A stretch of DNA of 64,000 nucleotides from assembly GCF_004001065.1 (NCBI RefSeq), contig NZ_BIML01000006.1:186001-250000 (forward strand), in the 5' to 3' direction. The notes beneath the pieces were generated by a model. The model ran no database searches and was not told where the DNA came from. It saw nothing but the letters and a program-made list of their open reading frames with translations. Positions 59,781-64,000 of the stretch are shown one piece after another. Each line of letters begins with the position of its first letter. Position 1 is the first letter of the stretch. Both the position numbers and the translations under genes were made by a program. Origin of the DNA: Paenibacillus xylaniclasticus (lineage in GTDB: Bacteria > Bacillota > Bacilli > Paenibacillales > Paenibacillaceae).

Positions 59781-61109
59781 ATGAAGATCGCTGTTATTGG
59801 ATGCACACATGCAGGTACCGCTGCTGTTACTCAAATGGCTAAGCTATATCCGGAAGCACAGATTACTGTATATGAACGGAATAATAACGTATCGTTCCTC
59901 TCGTGTGGCATTGCGCTTCATGTCGGTGGCGTCGTTCAGGATGTCGATAAGCTGTTCTACGCTTCGCCTCAGCAGCTCGCAGATATGGGAGTCACAATGA
60001 ACATGTGCCACGATGTGCTTAAAGTCGACACCCAACAGAAAACGATCCGTGCGCTGAACTTAACGACCGGCGAAGAATTGATCGATACGTTCGATAAAGT
60101 TATTATGACGACCGGCTCGTGGCCGATCGTTCCGAAGCTTGACGGCATGGAGCTCGACAACATTCTTCTATGCAAAAACTACGGCCATGCGCAGACCATT
60201 ATCGATAAAGCGAGACACGCTGATCGCATCACGGTCATCGGCGCAGGCTATATCGGCATCGAGCTTGTCGAAGCGTTCGAGCAGCTCGGCAAGCAGGTTA
60301 CACTAATCGACAATATGGACCGCATATTGTTCAAATATCTCGACCGCGAATTTACAGACGCAACGGAGCAAGTGCTGATGGAGCGCAGCATCGAGCTGCA
60401 GCTCGGCCAGACTGTTACCGGCTTCCGCGGTGACAATGGACGCGTCGCTAAGGTCGTTACGACAGCCGGGGAATATGCAACGGATCTTGTCGTCTTGTGC
60501 ATCGGCTTCCGTCCGAACACCGACCTTCTCAAAGGACAGGTTGACATGCTCGACAATGGCGCGATCATTGTCGATGAATATATGCGCACGAGCCATCCTG
60601 ACGTTTTTGCCGCAGGCGACAGCTGCGCTGTAATATATAACCCGACTCATCAGCACGCCTACATCCCACTCGCTACGAATGCTGTACGAATGGGTACGCT
60701 CGTCGCCCGCAACCTGCTGAAGCCGACGATCCGTTATATGGGAACACAAGGCACGTCGGGCATCAAAATCTATGATCTGAACATCGCATCGACCGGTATG
60801 ACCGAACGAGCAGCGCTTGACGCGGGCTTGAATGTGAAAACTGTCACATTAGAGGAGAATGACCGGCCGGAGTTTATGCCAACTTACGAGAAGGTGCTGC
60901 TAAAGGTAGTCTATGAGGCAGACACCGGCCGTATCGTCGGAGCTCAGGTGCTGTCGAAGGATGACCTTACGCAAGCGATCAACACGATGTCGGTCTGCAT
61001 CCAGAACGGCATGACGATGAACGAGTTGAGCTTCGTCGACTTCTTCTTCCAGCCGCATTACAACAAGCCATGGAATCTGCTGAATCAGGCAGGACTGCTG
61101 GCGATGTAA
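59781..61109 (+). CDS. nox: NADH oxidase (H2O-forming type)
   Basis: A 442-residue FAD enzyme of the Nox/CoADR family. FAD motif GCTHAGTAAV with His10; redox Cys42 in SFLSCGIALHVGG; NAD motif GAGYIGIELVEAF; HPDVFAAGDSCAV; C-terminal YVDFFFQPH-like segment (FVDFFFQPHYNKPWN). His10 and Cys42 and the tail match the NADH oxidases and peroxidases of lactic bacteria, with O2 reduced to water. GAGGAGG precedes ATG 59781. Three Rex/Fnr-like dyads upstream fit redox control. Confidence 0.93.
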   Translation: MKIAVIGCTHAGTAAVTQMAKLYPEAQITVYERNNNVSFLSCGIALHVGGVVQDVDKLFYASPQQLADMGVTMNMCHDVLKVDTQQKTIRALNLTTGEELIDTFDKVIMTTGSWPIVPKLDGMELDNILLCKNYGHAQTIIDKARHADRITVIGAGYIGIELVEAFEQLGKQVTLIDNMDRILFKYLDREFTDATEQVLMERSIELQLGQTVTGFRGDNGRVAKVVTTAGEYATDLVVLCIGFRPNTDLLKGQVDMLDNGAIIVDEYMRTSHPDVFAAGDSCAVIYNPTHQHAYIPLATNAVRMGTLVARNLLKPTIRYMGTQGTSGIKIYDLNIASTGMTERAALDAGLNVKTVTLEENDRPEFMPTYEKVLLKVVYEADTGRIVGAQVLSKDDLTQAINTMSVCIQNGMTMNELSFVDFFFQPHYNKPWNLLNQAGLLAM

Positions 61110-61191
61110 CGCAGCATGAATCGTTCAATAGCTGACCATTAATTAATAATTTTTGTCAAATAAACGAATATGCCGCGCCTTCCGCATGAAC

Positions 61192-61200
61192 CTGCTATAA
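61192..61200 (+). promoter_or_regulatory. Extended -10 promoter of queF
   Basis: TGCTATAAT (61192-61200) is an extended -10; no good -35. The transcript would begin shortly before the riboswitch. Confidence 0.55.
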
Positions 61201-61231
61201 TGAATACGCTCGCCTTCTTGGCGTTCGAAAT

Positions 61232-61250
61232 CCTTGTCATTCAGACAAGG
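61232..61250 (+). other. Hairpin directly before the preQ1 aptamer
   Basis: CCTTGTC (61232-61238) and GACAAGG (61244-61250) form a perfect stem two bases before the aptamer. It may stabilise or time its folding. Confidence 0.55.
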
Positions 61251-61251
61251 T

Positions 61252-61284
61252 AGAGGTTCGCGAACTCCCTCTCTAAAAAACTAA
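61252..61284 (+). promoter_or_regulatory. preQ1-I riboswitch of queF
   Basis: AGAGGTTC (61252-61259), loop, CCCTCTCT and AAAAAACTAA (61275-61284) match the preQ1 class I aptamer (AGAGGTTC...CCCTCT.TAAAAAACTAA). AGAGG/CCTCT is P1; the A-rich tail with CTAA completes the pseudoknot. The ribosome binding site AAAGGAG starts 4 bases later (61289) and no terminator is present, so translational control by preQ1 is likely. Confidence 0.92.
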
Positions 61285-61304
61285 TTTCAAAGGAGACTAC
61301 ATTC

Positions 61305-61802
61305 ATGGCAGGAAGACAACGCGAGGATATGAGCGATCTGACGCTCCTCGGCAATCAAGGCACGAAGTACCCGTTCGAATACGCGCCCGGCGTGCTCGAA
61401 ACGTTCGACAACAAGCATCCTTACCGGGACTATTTTGTCAAATTTAACTGTCCGGAGTTTACGAGCCTATGCCCGATTACGGGCCAGCCGGACTTCGCGA
61501 CGATCTATATTAGTTACATTCCTGATATTAAAATGGTCGAAAGTAAATCGCTCAAGCTGTATTTGTTCAGCTTCCGCAATCACGGTGATTTCCACGAGGA
61601 CTGCATCAACATCATCATGAATGACCTGATTAAGCTAATGGAACCACGCTACATCGAAGTATGGGGCAAATTCACACCGCGCGGGGGCATCTCGATCGAC
61701 CCGTACTGCAACTACGGCAAGCCAGGCACGAAATATGAACGAATGGCCGAGCAGCGTCTGCTGCAGCATGATTTATATCCGGAGAAAGTTGACAACCGAT
61801 AG
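61305..61802 (+). CDS. queF: NADPH-dependent 7-cyano-7-deazaguanine reductase
   Basis: A 165-residue QueF, which reduces preQ0 to preQ1 in queuosine biosynthesis. The nucleophile is Cys56 in [10 protein letters not shown] with Asp63; the NADPH motif E(S)[19 protein letters not shown] follows. Length equals that of B. subtilis QueF. AAAGGAG precedes ATG 61305. A preQ1-I riboswitch upstream confirms the role. It stands apart from queCDE. Confidence 0.96.
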   Translation: MAGRQREDMSDLTLLGNQGTKYPFEYAPGVLETFDNKHPYRDYFVKFNCPEFTSLCPITGQPDFATIYISYIPDIKMVESKSLKLYLFSFRNHGDFHEDCINIIMNDLIKLMEPRYIEVWGKFTPRGGISIDPYCNYGKPGTKYERMAEQRLLQHDLYPEKVDNR

Positions 61803-61820
61803 GATGTTAACGATTAACTA

Positions 61821-61886
61821 GAAGAGTCTCTGAAAGCTCCCTATTCGCTTTGCGTATAAAGCAGCCTTCAGAGACTCTTCATTTCA
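61821..61886 (+). terminator. Intrinsic terminator of queF
   Basis: GAAGAGTCTCTGAA (61821-61834) and TTCAGAGACTCTTC (61867-61880) form a perfect 14-pair stem followed by ATTTCATT. Confidence 0.85.
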
Positions 61887-62009
61887 TTAAGTAATGCTTG
61901 GTTACTTCGGATTTCTTCCCCACCTCAATACCATCCCCACGCTAATTATGCGATAATCGATAATAGAACAATGATCTTCCATTCAACTGTGTGAAAGGAC
62001 TCCGAATCT

Positions 62010-63032
62010 ATGAAATGGCTTAAGCATACCGTAACCCGATGGCTTGCCGCACTAGCGGCCTGCTTTGTCATATTATTCCTTATTCCGACACCCTACTATT
62101 TGTATCAACCCGGCACCGTCGAGAGACTTTCGTCCTTGATTACCGTCGACCAAGGGAATAAAGACAGCGGTGGCTCGTTCAACCTGACGACCGTGCTGTC
62201 GATCCGAGCAACCAATGCAGCCACGCTGATCTACGGCATACTCCAACAAGATACAGAGGTTCGTAAAGCGTCCGATGTGAAAGGGAATTTGACCGATGCT
62301 GAATATGTGCGCGTTCTTAACCATATGATGTCCGCTTCTCAGCGTACAGCTATCGCATCTGCACTTACGCAGTCCGGCCACAAGGTCGACGCTGAAGTAA
62401 TCGGTCTGTTTGTGACCGTCATTCAGCCTGGATCCAAAGCGAATGGAGTGCTTCAGATCGGCGATATCATTACGTCAGTCGATGACGAGCCCGCCACTTC
62501 CGTCGACAGGGTAAGCAAATATTTATCCGCGAACAAAAAAGCAGGCGACACCGTACAGTTGTCCGTGAAGCGCGGCGGCACGCTGTTGACCGAGCAGGTA
62601 CAGCTCGTACCACTCAGCGCTGATTCGCGTCCGGTGCTCGGCCTGACGCTGGAGCCCGAGTACGCCATTACGCCAGAGCGCCAAGTCATCTTTACCGCAT
62701 CGGAGATTGGCGGCCCTTCCGCCGGCCTCATGTTTGCGCTCGAAATTATGGATCAACTGATGAGCGAAGACTTGACACACGGAATGAAGATCGCCGGAAC
62801 AGGGACTATCGATCTAGAAGGCAATGTCGGGCAGATTGGCGGTATCCGCGACAAAATAGTAGCCGCTCACCTTGCCGGTGTCGAATTGTTCTTCTGTCCG
62901 AAAGACCCTGAAGGAACGAAGGGCAACGAACAGGACGCAATCGACGAAGCGAAGAAGCGCGGCTACGACCTGCGTATCGTGCCGGTCAGCACACTTGCCG
63001 AAGCGATTGAATATTTGAACCAGCTTCCATAA
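62010..63032 (+). CDS. PDZ-Lon-type serine protease (YlbL family)
   Basis: A 340-residue membrane-anchored protease. One N-terminal helix (WLAALAACFVILFLIPTPYY), a PDZ domain (about 125-200; GLFVTVIQPGSKANGVLQIGD), then a Lon-type catalytic domain with Ser237 in GGPSAGLMFAL and Lys282 in GGIRDKIVAA, the dyad of YlbL. In B. subtilis YlbL degrades the SOS division inhibitor YneA. GAAAGGA precedes ATG 62010. Confidence 0.93.
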   Translation: MKWLKHTVTRWLAALAACFVILFLIPTPYYLYQPGTVERLSSLITVDQGNKDSGGSFNLTTVLSIRATNAATLIYGILQQDTEVRKASDVKGNLTDAEYVRVLNHMMSASQRTAIASALTQSGHKVDAEVIGLFVTVIQPGSKANGVLQIGDIITSVDDEPATSVDRVSKYLSANKKAGDTVQLSVKRGGTLLTEQVQLVPLSADSRPVLGLTLEPEYAITPERQVIFTASEIGGPSAGLMFALEIMDQLMSEDLTHGMKIAGTGTIDLEGNVGQIGGIRDKIVAAHLAGVELFFCPKDPEGTKGNEQDAIDEAKKRGYDLRIVPVSTLAEAIEYLNQLP

Positions 63033-63065
63033 CGTTTCAACTGTTGACCGAAAGGAAGTGGACCT

Positions 63066-63950
63066 ATGCCGCAGCCGCAGCAAGATACTAGACATGAACA
63101 TGAATTTATGATGTTCCAGCTGAATCCGCTGCCCGGCGAGGGCGAGCTGGACGTTCTCTTCGCAGGCGAGGGGAAGCCGCATCCGCTGCACAAGATCGGG
63201 CCGGCCGTACACGAGTATGTGCTGATTCATACAGTGCTTTCCGGCAGCGGGACTTACACCATGAAGGGCCGAACCTATACTTGCCGGGCAGGTGACTCGT
63301 TTATCATTTTCCCTGGAGAGCTGTTCTCCTACCAAGCGGATGCCTACGATCCATGGCACTATTTATGGGTCAGCTTCACAGGAGCTAGAGCTCAGATACT
63401 GCTGGAGACCGTTGGTATTACACCGGACAAACCGATCGCAGCAGGGGCCCGTCTGACGGATATTCGCTCTTTGCACAATTCGCTGATGAGCAGCTTATCG
63501 AAGACGGACGAGCCGCATATCGCAAACCTCGAATCGTCCGGATGGCTGCGTCTTATGCTTAGCTCCCTTGGTCAAGCAAGCCGCGCCGAACGGTCCGGGC
63601 CGGTTGATGCAGCTGCAATCGACCGCCAAATCGAACAAGCAATCCGATTCATGTCGCTCCACTACGCACAGCCGGTCTCGATCGAGCAGCTATCCTGGAC
63701 ACTCGGCTACCATCGTACCCACCTAAGCCGGATGTTCAAGCGGATGACCGGCTTGTCACCGAAGCAATATCTAATGCAAATCCGATTGGAACGAGCACAG
63801 CAGCTGCTGACCGAAACCGCGATGCCGATCGATCAAGTAGCCGCCTCAGCCGGATTTAACGACCCGCTATATTTCTCCAAAAAATTTCGCAGCTGGGCCG
63901 GCATCTCTCCATCCGCTTATCGCCAAGCAGCGGTCAGTCGTAACCAATAA
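63066..63950 (+). CDS. AraC-family transcriptional regulator
   Basis: A 294-residue regulator: N-terminal cupin-like sensor (about 40-105; HEYVLIHTVLSGSGTYTMKGRTYTC), middle linker, and a C-terminal double helix-turn-helix (about 190-290; VSIEQLSWTLGYHRTHLSRMFK and IDQVAASAGFNDPLYFSKKFR). Such proteins usually control sugar uptake or hydrolase genes, which may lie to the right of the window. GAAAGGAAG precedes ATG 63066; it starts 33 bases after the protease gene. Confidence 0.93.
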   Translation: MPQPQQDTRHEHEFMMFQLNPLPGEGELDVLFAGEGKPHPLHKIGPAVHEYVLIHTVLSGSGTYTMKGRTYTCRAGDSFIIFPGELFSYQADAYDPWHYLWVSFTGARAQILLETVGITPDKPIAAGARLTDIRSLHNSLMSSLSKTDEPHIANLESSGWLRLMLSSLGQASRAERSGPVDAAAIDRQIEQAIRFMSLHYAQPVSIEQLSWTLGYHRTHLSRMFKRMTGLSPKQYLMQIRLERAQQLLTETAMPIDQVAASAGFNDPLYFSKKFRSWAGISPSAYRQAAVSRNQ

Positions 63951-64000
63951 ATCCGCCATGCAGCATTGCAGCGTACGGCCCTTAACAATCCCGTAGACAA

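Overview
The window reads as chromosome of a spore-forming, low-to-mid GC Firmicute of the Paenibacillaceae type (Paenibacillus, Cohnella or a relative). This is inferred from strong GGAGG-type ribosome binding sites, frequent TTG and GTG starts, many intrinsic terminators, a YhcN/YlaJ sporulation lipoprotein, an SLH-domain protein, a flotillin/NfeD pair, a caa3 oxidase operon of the ctaCDEFG kind and a preQ1-I riboswitch before queF. I found no rRNA, tRNA, insertion sequence, prophage or CRISPR array.

Left edge, 1-6283, minus strand: a tightly coupled operon runs off the window. In transcription order it encodes an unrecognised 359-residue protein, two ABC exporter half-transporters, a FabG-like reductase, an acyl carrier protein and the start of a ketosynthase. 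It looks like part of a small acyl/polyketide-type biosynthesis and export cluster. A divergent two-component system (6435-8629) lies directly upstream.

8.7-15 kb: a GIY-YIG protein with a DUF2087 regulator, flotillin with NfeD, a small membrane protein and a single-chain ABC exporter. 15.3-18.2 kb: an ArsR-type repressor with a dyad over its promoter, then an 836-residue sulfur-trafficking fusion (CoA-disulfide reductase, rhodanese, TusA, DsrE-like). 18.3-28 kb: metabolic and envelope genes (VOC protein, MFS exporter, namA, thrC, SLH-transglutaminase, DUF445) and two decayed gene relics.

28.7-30.2 kb: an RsgA-type ribosome GTPase paralog behind a long leader with a promoter, a 10-codon leader ORF and two terminators in series; this is the most interesting regulatory arrangement in the window. 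30.2-38.8 kb: a small membrane ORF, a lipoprotein, a Nudix protein and a seven-gene operon of ABC-2 transport genes with an embedded GntR/YtrA repressor and two dyads at its promoter.

38.9-44.7 kb: caa3 cytochrome oxidase (ctaC-D-E-F, then ctaG and a DUF420/CtaM gene). 44.9-54.8 kb: sporulation lipoprotein, DUF421 protein, a GH9 enzyme without a signal peptide, a nitrilase/GNAT/GNAT operon, pncB and topB. 55-64 kb: a LysM-M23 peptidase, a SulP transporter with a palindrome over its -10, a TauD-type dioxygenase with a structured leader, NADH oxidase with three Rex/Fnr-like dyads, queF, a YlbL-type PDZ-Lon protease and an AraC regulator.
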